From Amoeboaphelidium protococcarum (Eukaryota; Aphelidiomycota; Aphelidea), in assembly GCA_023515745.1 (NCBI GenBank), contig JALECJ010000001.1, forward strand, positions 496,001 through 560,000: DNA of 64,000 bases, read 5' to 3'. The translations under genes were made by a program, and so were the position numbers. The notes beneath the pieces are model-generated. The model worked only from the letters and a program-made list of their open reading frames with translations. It ran no database searches and had not been told where the DNA came from. Every line of letters begins with the position of its first letter. Within the stretch, counting starts at the first letter, position 1. Shown here in pieces: positions 44,977 to 57,149 of the stretch.

Positions 44977-46682
44977 TCAAAGATAGGTAACTTCACCCTT
45001 CATTAACACTTCCAGCGATGGTAAATTGGCGTAAAATTCTACACATACAAAAATAATTAAGATGCTCTTATTAGAGATTCGACATAGAGAAAGAGAGAAA
45101 ACTTACACACGACTTTAGGATTAGCCTTGACTTTGTTCAGATCAAAGTTGAGTATTTGAATGCCATCTAAAGTAGTGGCACGGGAGACGGCAACGTAACT
45201 CTGCCCGTACTCAAACGCCTTGCCCAAATCAATCTTCAACCAATCAATTGTCTAGCCTTGACTCTTGTGGATAGAGATTGCGTATGAAGGTATCAGAGGT
45301 ATTTACTTACGACATCCGACTTACCTACCTCTGGCATCTTCAAACGTCCATTCATGTCTCCTAATAATCCTAACAATTTCCAACTGACGATTGGCAGTAG
45401 GAGGGAAACAAACTATGGGATAAGACTCTTACTAAGCCTCAGGTTCAGTAAATCCGATCACTTTGCCCATAGATCCATTAACTAGTCCCTGATTCTGCTC
45501 CAAATTAGTCACCAGCATTACTTGTGCGTCAAGTTTCAATTCAAGCTTAACGGGAGCGATAACTTAATCCAGTCTCTTCTTGGTGAATTCGTCATTAGGA
45601 TTGGCCAATGAGTCTGAGGCCTCAAAAAGTCTACTTTCGCCAGGCAGAGCATTAATTCTCGCAGTATTAACCTTATCAACTTACCACCTTAATGAAAACA
45701 GTTCAGCGGGCTAAATACCATCAGGAAGCTCAAGAGGCCTGTTCAAAGACTTTAGCAGACGAATACTATCCTCTGATAGACTGTTGGTGCGCATCTCATT
45801 GAGCACGCGGACAAAGACATCATCCTTTTGACGAAAGATTTTGGTAAGCACAAACTTATTCTGAATCACTCGCTACCAAGACTCAGCTTCAAAGCAGTAA
45901 CGAGCGGGAAAGTGCTTGTCTTTAGACACTGGCGGTAATTAGAAGAAATCGCCGACACATACAACCTGAATTCCACCAAATGGCAAGCTGCTACGCCTTG
46001 TCTGTTTAGCAATATGTTCCAACTTGTCAAAGAAGTCTGCATCCACCATACTTATCTCATCAATGACAATAACACGCGTGTTCTTCCAACGATTGGCAGC
46101 ATGAATATTCTTCTTCTCCATCATCTTGGCCAAATGCTCTTTGGATCCATTACCAAGTCCAACGCCGGCAAAAGAATGCAACGTCTAACCATCAATCAGC
46201 AGAGCAGCCACACCAGTGCTAGAAGTAACGGCAACTCTCTCTTCACCGTGCTTGCCTTTTAACTGACGAATGATACTTCTTAGCAGGAAGGATTTACCAA
46301 CACCAGCACTACCAGTGATGAACGCATTCTTGCTATTTGTTACAACTTCATTCAATACAAATTTTTATTCATCAGATAGCTGTGCGTATTGGTCCTCAGT
46401 CTGAACATTAACTACAGATTCACCATCACTGCATACAACCAAGGGGCTACCGGCATTTCCCTCATCAGAATCTGATTTAATAATGACTTTATCAGTAGAA
46501 GACTCTGTAGATAACAAAGCTTTAACAATAGTAGACTTAACAGATGTCTAAGCTTTATCACTAGAAGAGGAGTGGGAGTTCTTTTATTTCTTAGCATCTT
46601 TTGGGACAGTTTTACACTCCTCTGTATCTGTACGCCTTTTGAAGAAACTTGTTATACTTCTAGATCCAGTAGTTAATGTCAT
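44977..46682 (-). CDS. PIF1-family 5'-3' DNA helicase
   Basis: 545 aa: exon 1 45107-46682, a 68-nt intron (45039-45106, GTAAGT...GTGTAG) and exon 2 44977-45038. PIF1 helicases unwind G-quadruplexes and act at telomeres, forks and mitochondrial DNA. Motifs: [14 protein letters not shown]; Ia, [92 protein letters not shown] and [16 protein letters not shown]. The Gln in GQT is TAG at 45254-45252. Exon 2 ends [11 protein letters not shown], the family's FY..L end. N-terminal ITSFFKRR resembles a PCNA-binding (PIP) motif lacking the first Gln. ATG 46682 is the first in frame. Confidence 0.94.
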
Positions 46683-46960
46683 CTGTTACTTGCTGTTTCT
46701 CACGCAATTGAATTACTTTATAGGAGTCACAAAGAGTGGGTAGAGTAAATTTAATTCCTGTGTATGAGTGTCTTTTAACAGCAAAGAGTTTCAAGATATT
46801 TCTGAAACTGAAACAGCCAACGCCTTGACGCGTTTCAAATGTGACGAAACTTGTAACTTCTGCGATGTTCAGTGCATTTCCAATACTACAGTTACGAGAA
46901 AATGAGAAGGTTAGAAGATTAAAAGAATATTATGCAATTAAAACCTTTATTATTGAATAC

Positions 46961-49900
46961 TCATCTCAATTTAGCAATAAACTCTTCAGGATTCCAGCTC
47001 CTAGAGTAGTCATCAATGGAATCAGTGTCGCCAGCGTTGTCCATATCAGTCTCATCGCTTTCTTCCAATGGCACTTCACTCGCGATGAAACTCTTGAAAC
47101 GCGACTTTCTCTGATTCTCGCTCACCGTCCTGCTCTTTCCACCAGCAGAGAGACCTTTCAGAGTTTCTTGCTGATATCTCTCACGCTCCCATTCTGACCA
47201 TTTCTTCATCACAATCTTGGATGGATCGAATTCACCCTCAGCAGAATCGTGATTAGCATCGCCACCTTTGAGTTGACGCGTCTGGCCCCATGTGAAGTCA
47301 TCAAAGTGCATGTACGCATATGCGGGCAACACGAAATTCCAGATGGGTAGACTGAACAGATAGATGATCATCCACAACAGAAAACTGTATCTCTTCGTAG
47401 AGGTGAACACGATCAACAGAGCGGGAGAACCCAAAATTGCAGCCAACAGGGCCAGAGGAATTATTGGGGGTGGAGTGACAAAGAACGAAATGATCAGCAG
47501 GTAGATGGTAAAACAAATAGCTGCAGGCAATACGGCAGTACCAATGAGTTCCATGAAAATAACAAACTGCATCGAGAAGCAGAAAATACCACACAAATCT
47601 CGTACCAAGACCAGCTCGAGTAGATTATGAACTGTGGAGTTAATCCAACGCCTGCGTTAGGATAACAGAACTTTGAACGTACTAGGCACTTCAGTCTTAC
47701 ATTTGGCTCTTGGAACAAATACCAACTTCCTCTTGGGGAAAGTCTTCAACATCAGAGTAGTCAGGTAACGATCCTCGCCAAGTAGAAGTAGATTCTTAGC
47801 GTGCAAAGTCTCAACCACATTTTCAGAGTAAGCCTCAACAATGTCAGGATTCGCAAGGATGGGGACGAAATGTTGAAGACCAGATTTGGCATCACTCTCG
47901 CCTTTCGGAGCTCGGACACGATACATAGAGAAGCATCCGGGTAGACATGTACAACTACCAAATACAGACTCAAAAGACTTGGATAGAAAGTGAGCAAGAT
48001 AATATTCAAATACCTGGATAGCGGTCACCCAACTTTCTCCCTTGTTCGCAATCTGAGTCTCACCGCACAAGCCAATAATTTTAGGATCATTGGCCATAGC
48101 ATACGACATTGGAGTGAGAGCATCGGGGAAAACTTTAGTGTCAGCATCAACCATGAGAACTAATTCATACATGTCAGGCGTGATCTTTACATCCAAATGG
48201 TTCAATGGAATATCCTAATAGACAGAGCTAGTAACTGCAGTCATTTTGGTAAACAAATCAAACTCCATTGGAGTCATTCTGTCGTTGAAGAGCACCTTCT
48301 GTAGGAAATTCATCAGCAAGATTTAAGAATCTCTCTTACCACGGTTACCAGGCTTACGATCAGACTTCTCCTCAGGAGTTCCACACTTCACCACCAAAAC
48401 CGTAGGCACAACATGTCCATCAACGCGGTATCTACCAGCATACACCTAGGCCATGTTATGTCTTTTCGCACCATCAGCAATAGCCACATACGAATACGGA
48501 AGCGGCGGATTAACAAATTGCTGATCCAACTCAATCATGTCAATCAGAGTCTCTGGGGTAGACTTGGCATTACCACTTCCAGTGATAAGACCGTCAGATA
48601 TAATGAAGAGCATTTTGTGAGTATCAGGAAATTCGGTACAAGCAAGAGAGTCCAAGCTGTTGCGCAAAGACTTTTCATCTTCAGAGTAACAGGTAACGAG
48701 CATAATTGTCCTCAATATACCAGGATAATCCTAATGAACAGAAATGTTAGATTTCTTGTTTGACAACGGTGATGGACGATAGCTCTTAGACTTTGACTAT
48801 GGCGTGTTCAAATTGTACTAATGACTAAAACGAGACTTGGTAGGCATCAGACTATTGCGGAAAGTGTTATTCTTCTTGGCCTCCAGTGCAGCCAGCACAG
48901 CAGGAGACAACTCAATACCTTCTTACTTCAGTTTGTTATAGGTATCATCCTGTGAATTTTAAGCAGATGCAGTAGATTTATTCAGCTACTAAGGGGCACC
49001 ACCAGGAGGATACTTACCAAGAGTTCTACCGTCAGTCCACAGAAATAGCAGAGCCAACACAAATCTGGCAACAATGACAGCCAAGATCGTGCCCAATGAT
49101 ACAAAAGTAAAGGCTTGCGATGCAAAACAACCGATAGGAATCGAGTCGAGATATCCTGCACGAAATTGTTCCAAAAGACACGCCATTCTCTCTTAGGACG
49201 CAGTACTCCTCTGTACAACATGAGTAATGTCTTTTCCAATGTACTCATTGAGCAGCTAAGTAAACTCCTAACCCAGAAATTTGTTATTCAACTGAAAATA
49301 ACGCTTCAAATCCAAGACTTGACCACTATACACGATGTAATTATCTCCGCCCTTGACAGTGTCCCAATCAAACGCAGCCTGACCCACAATATTCAAGTTG
49401 TTCTGTAAGATGGCAAACTACTAAGCAGTATGACAATACCCAGACACGTTTCCAATAGCATCATCGACAGTACAACTAGTGTTCACAGAAGAGACGCCGG
49501 GTATTTTAGCACAAGCACTACCACCAGGGATTGAGTCAGGTGAGACTGGGAAGAGCCAACTGACATCTTTGCCAGATACTTGGTACATTTAAATCGATCT
49601 GCCAGGATGATTAAATCCACGAATATCGTATAAATCACCACGGATTCTGACATAGCTTGAATCGAACTGATCAACAGGATATCTCTTGACATTCTGAAAG
49701 ATATTACATGCAAAGTACTGGAAGCCGAACGTGATGAAGCCCAGCAAAATAATGAGAAATACAATAATAGTCACCAAGCCCATCTTCTCTCTCCATGCAC
49801 GCTGTACTTCAACAGTCTTTTTACCACAGCAGCCGGCAAGCACAAAATTAGGAGCATAGAAAGTGACAACATCAGAGAAACGCGTCCACCAAGTGTTCTG

Positions 49901-51244
49901 GTATGGATCCTTTCTCGAGTGATTATACACAGCAACTGAACGACCGAGAGTTGGTGGCTGAGAGCTATAAGCAGCCGCACCTATTCCACCACCAGCAAGT
50001 AGCACTGATCTTGGACGGACATTGGAAGACATTCGAGCTCTCTCTGGTCTGACTAAAGAGCGACGTCTTGTCATATCACTAGCCTCAACATCTTGCTAGA
50101 TGGAACTAAGAGGACGATTGTTCATAGATTGGCTACTATTAGCACCTCCATTACCGAACCCAGTGAAAGATTGTGACAAACGGCGCATCAGGTTGGATGC
50201 TGAATTCATAGGAGGGGCGAGATACTAGCTATAGCGATTAGATTAACCACCAACAGTTACATCATTCCCATCATCAGTACTGGTTCTTGCTTAAGCATCA
50301 TATTCATTATGAGGAGTGTAGCCGGGAAGAGATACTTAAGGAATATCATTGATGTTAACATTGGACACGTCTGGTCCAAGAGTAGATGAATTACTGGCAG
50401 CATTATTAGACGTGAATGCCAGGCTACTGTGTCTGTAGGTAGATGCTCTCTTGCTCTTGGCAAGCTGAACAGGATCAATATCCTGCTTCCTTGGCGGGAT
50501 AGGTCCATCAACAAAAGGAGACACGCGAGGGCCAAGCACCTGAGAATTAGATGATGATGAATCCAATGTAAACTCGGCTTCATCTCCATTGCGACCACCA
50601 TTAATGGAAAAGTCATCACCAGAATCATCGCTATCATCAAAAGAATTGTAAGACTTCACGTCATCATTATCAGCATGTTGAGCGTCACCACGCTAGCTAT
50701 CAGCGGACAGAGACTGAGACGAAGCCGGACGGCCAAGAGAGCTGAACTTGGACACAAATCGACCAAGACCAGACGTCACAAGGCCTGGCAGCTCATTAAC
50801 AGAGGATGAGAGTGAGCTCTGACGCGGTGCCAACTTCATCTTCTTCAACTTTGCGTTGTCGACCGCTTAACTTAATGGTCTCGACTTGTTACTGTGTCCG
50901 ATATCTTCTTGCGGAAGAGGAAGAGGTTTACTATTATAATCAGACTAAACCGTGGTCGGCGTCACTGCCTGAGTGGCAATCGACTAAGGTAAAGCTGGCT
51001 GCTAAGGCCTGTCCGCTCTTGATTACCCATTACTAGGCAGGTATGAATCTGTGGAATCAAATATTTACATTGAAGACTCCCGGGATGGAAGACTTTTCAC
51101 GGGAGGCAATGGAGGATCTTTGGCAGGCGCTTGAGGCGGAGTGTCAGCAGCAGACTACGGCATTCGTTTATTAGCATTTACAGCCGCTTTGCTATTCTCT
51201 TTGTTATCCGTACTATTACTTTATTCCCTGTCTTTACTATTCAT
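46961..51244 (-). CDS. Chitin synthase, fungal class IV-like (CHS3-type)
   Basis: Plasma-membrane enzyme polymerising UDP-GlcNAc. One exon of 1427 codons, ATG 51244 to TGA 46963-46961. Residues 1-400 are Ser/Gln/Pro-rich and disordered. A membrane helix is near 490-515, then a cytochrome-b5-like region ([16 protein letters not shown], about 530), helices near 708-736, and the GT2 core: [17 protein letters not shown] (846), [22 protein letters not shown] (1033), [21 protein letters not shown] (1155) and QRRRWINS (1194). Five or more C-terminal helices follow. The Gln of QRRRW is TAA at 47659-47657 and that of GKRDSQ also TAA: these residues are invariant in the family and fix the meaning of UAA. 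No myosin motor is present. Confidence 0.96.
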
Positions 51245-52150
51245 ACTAATATATTAAGGTGTCAGTAAATATTAGTAATGGGGAAACGAAATAAGTTATT
51301 ATATGAGGATGGATGTATGCCAAATCGAGTGAGTAATACCTACAAAACAAATCAGTTGACGTGTCAATGATGTGAATAGAAAGCTAAACTTACGAATTAA
51401 TATAAGCCAGGAATATAAGAGGAAAGAATGGTAAGATATGACAAGAGACTTGATTATTTGGTTGTTAATAATAAATGCAAATTGGGAGTACAATTGGTTG
51501 ATCGACTTTTATTACGCAGGGCGATCTGATTGGAGGACGCGCAGGCTTGTGTCACAACACTTTCAAGCTTCTGTCTAGGTGGCACTGTTAGAAGGCTAAG
51601 ATTGAATGACGTTACGGTTAACTTAGATCTACGGAAGGCAGAAGATTAAAATTTATTTTATTTCACGATTTTAATGTATATATAACCATATGGTCTAATG
51701 TAAAATAATTCTTATAACATGTACAGTATAGTCTTCGATGGTCTTTACTGTTTCATCTTCGTTTCACTCTTCCACGGTCTGTACGATGGTGCTAAAGCGA
51801 ATCAACACAATGAAAAAAACGTGAAGGTGACCGATTCAAGTAGGCCATGAGTCGAACATATGATACGCGCTCAAGTATGTCACGCATCCATTCCCTTGAG
51901 TATTTAATATACTCGGACTATAAAAAACAGTTCAACACCCACGATTGACTCAGCATTTTTGCAGTGAGGTTGTGACCATATCGTCCTTTTCTCTCGGGGG
52001 TCGCGCATAGAAAGACACATGTTGTTTCAACAACTTGACGCGTTTATTCTTTTCTGAAATTGATACTCTTTACTACCAGCACTTTTACACACTCAGTATA
52101 CACTTTGTCTATCAAATAAGCGTCTTATTTGCCTATCCTGTACGGTAATA
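51245..52150. promoter_or_regulatory. Divergent upstream region (chitin synthase / aladin)
   Basis: About 900 bp between two divergent genes, the longest clean intergenic stretch here. It is AT-rich with no gene recognised. A TTGACGCGT copy lies at 52035, 116 bp before the aladin ATG. Confidence 0.5.
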
Positions 52151-53545
52151 ATGAGACGCATGTAAGAGCATTAGTTACCTCCTTCACCTAACAAGTTTAC
52201 GCTATGTGAGTATGGATCCCAGCTCCATCATGTTCAGAGTAAGTAGCAATTTTAGTACTTTGCTGAAAGAGTGTCTCTGTTACAAGATGTTCAAGTCCCA
52301 TCCACTGTTGGACTGAGTCAAAGTACAATGATTAAGCCATTGATTAGATCGAAGCCGCTCTATAATTAATTTATTGACTCAGTTTATGATTTCATATCTC
52401 AGTATCCTGTGCTAAGTCTTTGTCAGAATATAGTGGACTAAGTCATGTCTCTACTGGAATCCAATCCTGTGCAGGAAGATTGTCCATTGGTATAGATCGA
52501 ACCTCATCCCACAAAGGCACTGATTGCTCTAGCTGTTAATGGGTGTGTATTTGCATTTAATTTGTAATCTCATAAATGGCTCACAATTACAATTAATCCG
52601 CCGCAGTAAGTACATTGTTTGAAGTCCATCAGATGGAATTCTGGCGGCGACCGATTGACTGTTGTCTATTCAGATAAAGTTTGCTTTTATCGCGTCAGTG
52701 ATAAAGTAGAAAAGGTGGGTGCAGAGTAATGCAATCTGAAAATTGGTGGTGCCAGTGTTGTAGATTATTGCTGGAATTTAATTGACTCGTAAGTTTTAAT
52801 AGGATATCAGAACGGCTAGTTGCTGAAAGTTGACTATAATGCCATCGATTCAGACTCTAGATTGTCCTTGGAATCGATTTTAAATGAACGTCAAGTAGGA
52901 CAGGTAGGCAATAATCGCAGCTTGGGAGCATTGAAGTGTATGGTGCCATCGCCTACTTAGGAGTATCTCGCTGCAGTGTATTCTTTATTCTCTAAATTTA
53001 AATTGAAAATGTTCAACTACTTGATGTAATCAAGTTCATTGACTTTTTAGAAGGAGCCAAAGAATATGGTCTGGTTGAGTGAGAACAAACTAATATTCAA
53101 CTTGGATGGAACATGTGACATCACACTGGTAACAATAGATGGACTTAAGATGCACATGGAAATTGTTGCATAACTTCCTCTGTAGACATATCAAGTTGCC
53201 GATTATGGTTAAATCCAGTGCTGCGGGGAAATTGATAAAATTGCAGTGTGCACAGAACCGGTACAGAAAATTGTCGCGTCATTCAAAGTTTAGAAGCAGA
53301 TTGAAAGCGGTGTCATTGATTGCACACGATATCTTGCAGTACTGAATTACAGGGGAGGCTATGCAGATATCGTATCTCTTCAAGGCTTTATTAATTTACC
53401 GATGCAGAGGTAGAATTACACTTCTGAATCGGCATCTTCTCCTCGCGCTTTAACAATGTCTTTTGTGCAATCGACACAAGGCAAATAGTTATGCATTCTT
53501 TGGGATGACTTGAAAATGTCGTTCTTCCCATTTGTATTTTAGTGA
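52151..53545 (+). CDS. AAAS: Aladin-like WD40 nucleoporin
   Basis: Component of the cytoplasmic face of the nuclear pore and of the spindle. 464 aa in one exon, ATG 52151 (second ATG at 52160) to TGA 53543-53545. The N-terminus QLPPSPNKFTLCEYGSQL matches aladin's LPPPP..x.VTLYEHN-type start. Then come a helical stretch, PHPTKALIALAVNGCVFAFNL, SIRWNSGGDRLTVVYSDKVC, and further weak WD40 blades (YCWNLIDSQVLIGYQNGQLL). The end, ALTMSFVQSTQGK...MSFFPFVF, parallels the terminal blade of aladin. Repeats are degenerate, so assignment depends on the whole layout. Confidence 0.7.
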
Positions 53546-53865
53546 AGCAAAGTTATAATTTATATCGTTGTAAATTAGAATCTTTGTTTCATTAGATCTT
53601 CTAATTCAAAATATTTTTGTTTCATCTATTAGATTTGAAGGTGAATCTTTCAAATACCAACAACCTCTATCACTGCTTCGTTAGGAACCAAGCCTGAGAA
53701 TGTAGATGCGGTATTGCATTAACCACTCAACTGTAATCTAAAACTCTTCAATGTCAGAAGTAACACGCCATAACTCTAATGATTCAACCACTAACAGGTC
53801 AGAACCAGTTCAGACCGCGACACGATTTGTCATGGAATCGTCACAACTTTCAGTCTTCTTTCACA

Positions 53866-53873
53866 CCAACAAG
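53866..53873. repeat. Left target-site duplication CCAACAAG
   Basis: Identical to the 8 bp directly right of the element (54595-54602). Confidence 0.93.
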
Positions 53874-54594
53874 TAGGCCTCCTAAACAAACAGATTTGTA
53901 TTCGTTTAAACACTTGTTTGGCGAATAATAGCTCATCTTTTGGAATCAATATTTGTTTGAATACTATTCGCAAACTATTCGCAAATAGTACGCGTCAAAC
54001 TGTAAGCAAACTCTGTTTAAACAGTTGTTTGTATTCGAACCTCTAATTCTATACAAAAGTAAGAGTATAGTGGTGTTAAATTATCAGAATAGGTTGTAGA
54101 GATATGATCTTACGCCATTTAAGCTATCGTCATTTAAGATAGTCTCCACTGATCCTTTAAAATTTGGAAATCTGACGAAGATAAAGCATAGCCCACCTGA
54201 GTGTCATGACGAGAGATTTTCTTTCAACTCCTGCTAGCTCTGTCCCATCCGAGATTGCTTACTCCCATGGACGTTAGTTAGTCTCTGTATTCCGTGAATA
54301 TCATTGAAGCCCATGACTATTCGTGATATTATGCTTTCGAAGGACTCTTATCGTGACGTTCCCAGTATCAATATATGTGTACGCCTAGAATAAGGACGCG
54401 AATGACAGCCAAGACGAAAATGAGTGAGTGAAAGCCTCTATAGTAATTATATCTCATCAGTTTGCAAACAGTTTGCAAACGTTTGGCGAATACATTTGAC
54501 GAATATCAAACACTTTTTCTCCTCTCACTATTTGTTTGAATTACGAATACAGTTTAAACTGTTTGCAAACGCCAGTGTTTGTTTAGGAGGCCTA
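53874..54594. mobile_element. hAT-like non-autonomous element (MITE)
   Basis: 721 bp with terminal inverted repeats of at least 19 bp starting TAGGCCTCCTAAACAAACA; both ends agree exactly. It is flanked by 8-bp direct target duplications CCAACAAG (53866-53873 and 54595-54602). An 8-bp duplication and a TAGG-type terminus fit the hAT superfamily. Subterminal regions are full of short GTTTGCAAAC, GTTTAAAC and TTTGGCGAATA motifs on both sides, the usual layout of transposase-binding sites. There is no transposase frame. Exact repeats and intact duplications indicate a recent insertion. Confidence 0.93.
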
Positions 54595-54602
54595 CCAACA
54601 AG
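54595..54602. repeat. Right target-site duplication CCAACAAG
   Basis: Identical to the 8 bp directly left of the element (53866-53873). Confidence 0.93.
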
Positions 54603-55453
54603 TGAGATAACTATATAAACTTTTAATTAAAGAACAGTCTCGTAGCAGTTGGTGTATGTATTTCCGGTACTTTAGAAAATGTGGCCTTATGCAAGATGAT
54701 CGAGAATGCCTGCACCTGTACCAACAGTCACCAAATTAGTCCGATAGCTCTGAAAAGCTTTTTCGGCGATTTTGATCCTAGTAATCCTCTATAATGGATT
54801 GCTAATAGGAGAAATCCCATTACTTACGATCCATAGACGACACAGACATCGTCTGATGGCAGGATCATTCAATCTCTGACAGATCGAATGGGTGAACTAG
54901 AGAGCGAGCTCTAGTTGATGGCCACTGAGATTAAAAATCTAAGAGAGATGGTCGAGGAAGAGAGGAAGATGGAGGAGAGAGACGACTTTGGTCGATGTCC
55001 GCAATTTGTTATCGTTAGATTTGGAGCAGAAGAAAGTTGAATGATGGGCTTGTATTAGTAAATTAATGTTTAATCTTTTGAGTTCAGGGCATTGAAATCT
55101 TGCTTTTCGTTCAAACTTCTGGTCTCATGCTACAGTAGGCGAACAGTAAAATCTTTATAGAGGTTACGATGGATTATATCCATATGAGAATCATAACGGC
55201 AATTCATGTGGTTGGCTACTGTTCTCCGATAAAACGTATACACCGCTGTATCTCTCCTTTCTCCTTCGTTGCTAAAGTGCTTTGCGACATGTTATCTAGT
55301 CACGATTATCGCAAATTCAGTATGAAAGTATACTAAACATAACAAATAGATCTAGCTTAAGTGAAAAGTAAAAGTTAAGAACCGATGAATGGCTCTGACA
55401 AGAATGCAAGCGGTCTCTCACACTGCATTTTGGCTTAGTGAAAGGAGACAAGT

Positions 55454-55678
55454 ATGACGGAAACACCAGATGCCAACAATAACACTACTTTTAAAGTTGT
55501 TAAAGATCTCTGGCTTTTTATGAATCCTAAAGGTTAGTATAAAAATCAAATTTAATCTCTTTGCGTTGTAGTGCTCCTGTAGTATGAAGAGATTGCCACT
55601 TAGAATAGCCATGTCAGATTTGTACCGGTTTGGAAACGGCAGATCCATATAAAAATTTCCTTACAAATGCCCCTATGA
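55454..55678 (+). CDS. Unrecognised 74-codon frame
   Basis: ATG 55454 to TGA 55676-55678; begins MTETPDANNNTTFKVVKDLW. No family seen. An internal GTTAG...TAG stretch could be an intron. The flanks carry gene fragments, so decay is possible. Confidence 0.25.
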
Positions 55679-55723
55679 TCTCTTATAAGATGACTCACTA
55701 GTAAACATTTAAATTTAAAGTAC

Positions 55724-55818
55724 GATTATCGAGAATGCCTGCATCTGTACCACCTTTAATCACCCAATTAGACCGACATCGTTGAGCAGAAATACTCAGG
55801 TGATTCATTGGTTATCTC
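55724..55818 (+). pseudogene. Partial duplicate of the MITE-disrupted gene
   Basis: A run of about 60 bp is clearly related to 54703-54762: both read IENAC.CT...H.I.P in the same register and share GAGAATGCCTGCA. It breaks off after that. A local, truncated copy about 1 kb downstream of the longer copy. Confidence 0.55.
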
Positions 55819-55903
55819 TTTTATGATTGTCTACATTCTCGCCTGGACTTTGCACTGCTTTCTTACAGTTGGTAAAAATATTGTGAAACAGTGATTTACA
55901 AAT

Positions 55904-56362
55904 ATGATTGAAATGTCTGGTGATGGTGCTTGTTAACCAAGCAATGCTGATGCTGCTGTGGTTGATGCTGTCTATTCTATGCACATTGATGATGACATCC
56001 GGCACAATGTGGTGCAACAGCATTCAGTGTCTTCTGTTAATTCTGATGATGCAGTTGGTATGCTTGCATGTCGTCTGGCTGATCACGTTCGAAAGGTGAT
56101 AATGAATGGCCGGGAGGATAAAGTGGTTCGATACTTGGTTTGTTTGTGCGAGTGCCTGTATGAATTCAGGTTTGGCGATATCCAGTGCCGGAAGTCGCTG
56201 AAGCGCATCCACTTTCCTAGTGGCAATGCTTTGATGCCAGCCCTCGCGGCGGATCTGATCGATAAGGAGTATCGACAGTTCCTGGCAAATAGTAGTACAA
56301 AAATAATGGCGTTGGTTGTGGAGCAGTTTATGATAGACTATGGGGTACTTATCGTGATTTGA
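55904..56362 (+). CDS. Unknown 152-aa helical protein
   Basis: ATG 55904 to TGA 56360-56362. An acidic N-terminus (MIEMSGDGACQPSNADAAVV) precedes helical, conserved-looking sequence: MLACRLADHVRKVIMNGREDKVVRYLVCLCECLYEF, then CRKSLKRIHFPSGNALMPAL and EYRQFLANSSTKIMALVVEQF. Composition and length make a real gene likely. I do not recognise the family. It has few UAR codons. Confidence 0.55.
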
Positions 56363-57149
56363 TAGTTTTCGGAATTTATGATTACAAATATATTCTTTAC
56401 CTTATTAGTTTTCATAGCTTGAACTTCATGAAAAATTGAAACCTTATAGTTTTCTCGTTGACCGATGGTGGAGGGTGGTGCAGCGGCTGAGGACTGGTAT
56501 CGTTGTTAACTGCAGCGTGATATCTAAGTTGAGATGCGTACCTGTGCACTCCTTGTCATGCCCAAGACTATCGGAATAAAGCTGTTTCAACGCTATAACC
56601 AGACGCGGTCATTGTGAGATTGCATCAAGTTCCTCTTCTGAAGAGGGTTATGGAAGCTGCACTGAATATTTCCGAATCGATGGTGGCGACAAGCACGCGA
56701 AATGGTCGATTAAAGTAATGTAGAACAATTTGATTTCTTTAAACCAACATTTGGCATGTATGGCTATTGATTGCTTGAGATAAAGAGAGAGTTAGTGAAT
56801 GCATCATGTTAAATGAAATAGAAAAGTAAGACTTAACCATAGTCTTGTAAATTCATTGCTACAGTAGACAAGTCTCATAAACATCATCTTAAACAGAAGA
56901 GTCCGCGTTGAAACAGCAAAGAGACTGGCTCGCTTAGGGGCAGTTTCAACGAGTAAAATTATTTAAGGCGGCGACCGTTCGTTCCTTCTAAGTTTCGCTA
57001 AAACAACAAAATAAATTGTGAGAGCGACTTCCTTTCTTGTTTAACACAACCAACAGCTAGACAATCGTCGACTATCATATTTAGATTTACATTTGCACCC
57101 GTCATCTTCACAGTTGATTCATACCCTTAAGTTTAGAATATTCATTATA
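56363..57149. other. Intergenic, about 790 bp, one short frame
   Basis: Contains a 50-codon frame (ATG 56465 to TGA 56615-56617, beginning MVEGGAAAEDWYRC) that I cannot assign. The remaining DNA up to the epimerase start shows no structure. The last 90 bp keep the epimerase frame open upstream of its ATG (57093 onward). Confidence 0.4.

Larger units (their letters stand above)
53751..55040 (+). pseudogene. Unknown gene disrupted by a 721-bp MITE
   Basis: Left part: ATG 53751 reads MSEVTRHNSNDSTTNRSEPV to FFHTNK, where the MITE begins. Right part: after the element and one target duplication, the same register resumes (DNYINFQLKNSLVAVGV..., ENACTCTNSH, GDFDPSNPLQWIANRRNPIT) and ends in a coiled coil and TGA 55038-55040. 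Element plus duplicated 8 bp is 729 bp, a multiple of three, so excising both restores one register. A TGA (54603-54605) lies at the junction and would still interrupt it unless it sits in an intron. No family recognised. The segment ENACxC...P recurs at 55724. The gene is probably dead. Confidence 0.5.

Noticed and set aside
46961-51244. Myosin motor at the start of chitin synthase (class V)
   Set aside because: The N-terminal 400 residues are disordered Ser/Gln/Pro-rich sequence with no P-loop.
54641-54770. CCCH zinc finger like that of CNOT4 (register CMYFRYFRKC...ECLHLY)
   Set aside because: The final ligand is Tyr, spacing is off, and the other register joins to a long coiled-coil frame and to the duplicate at 55724.
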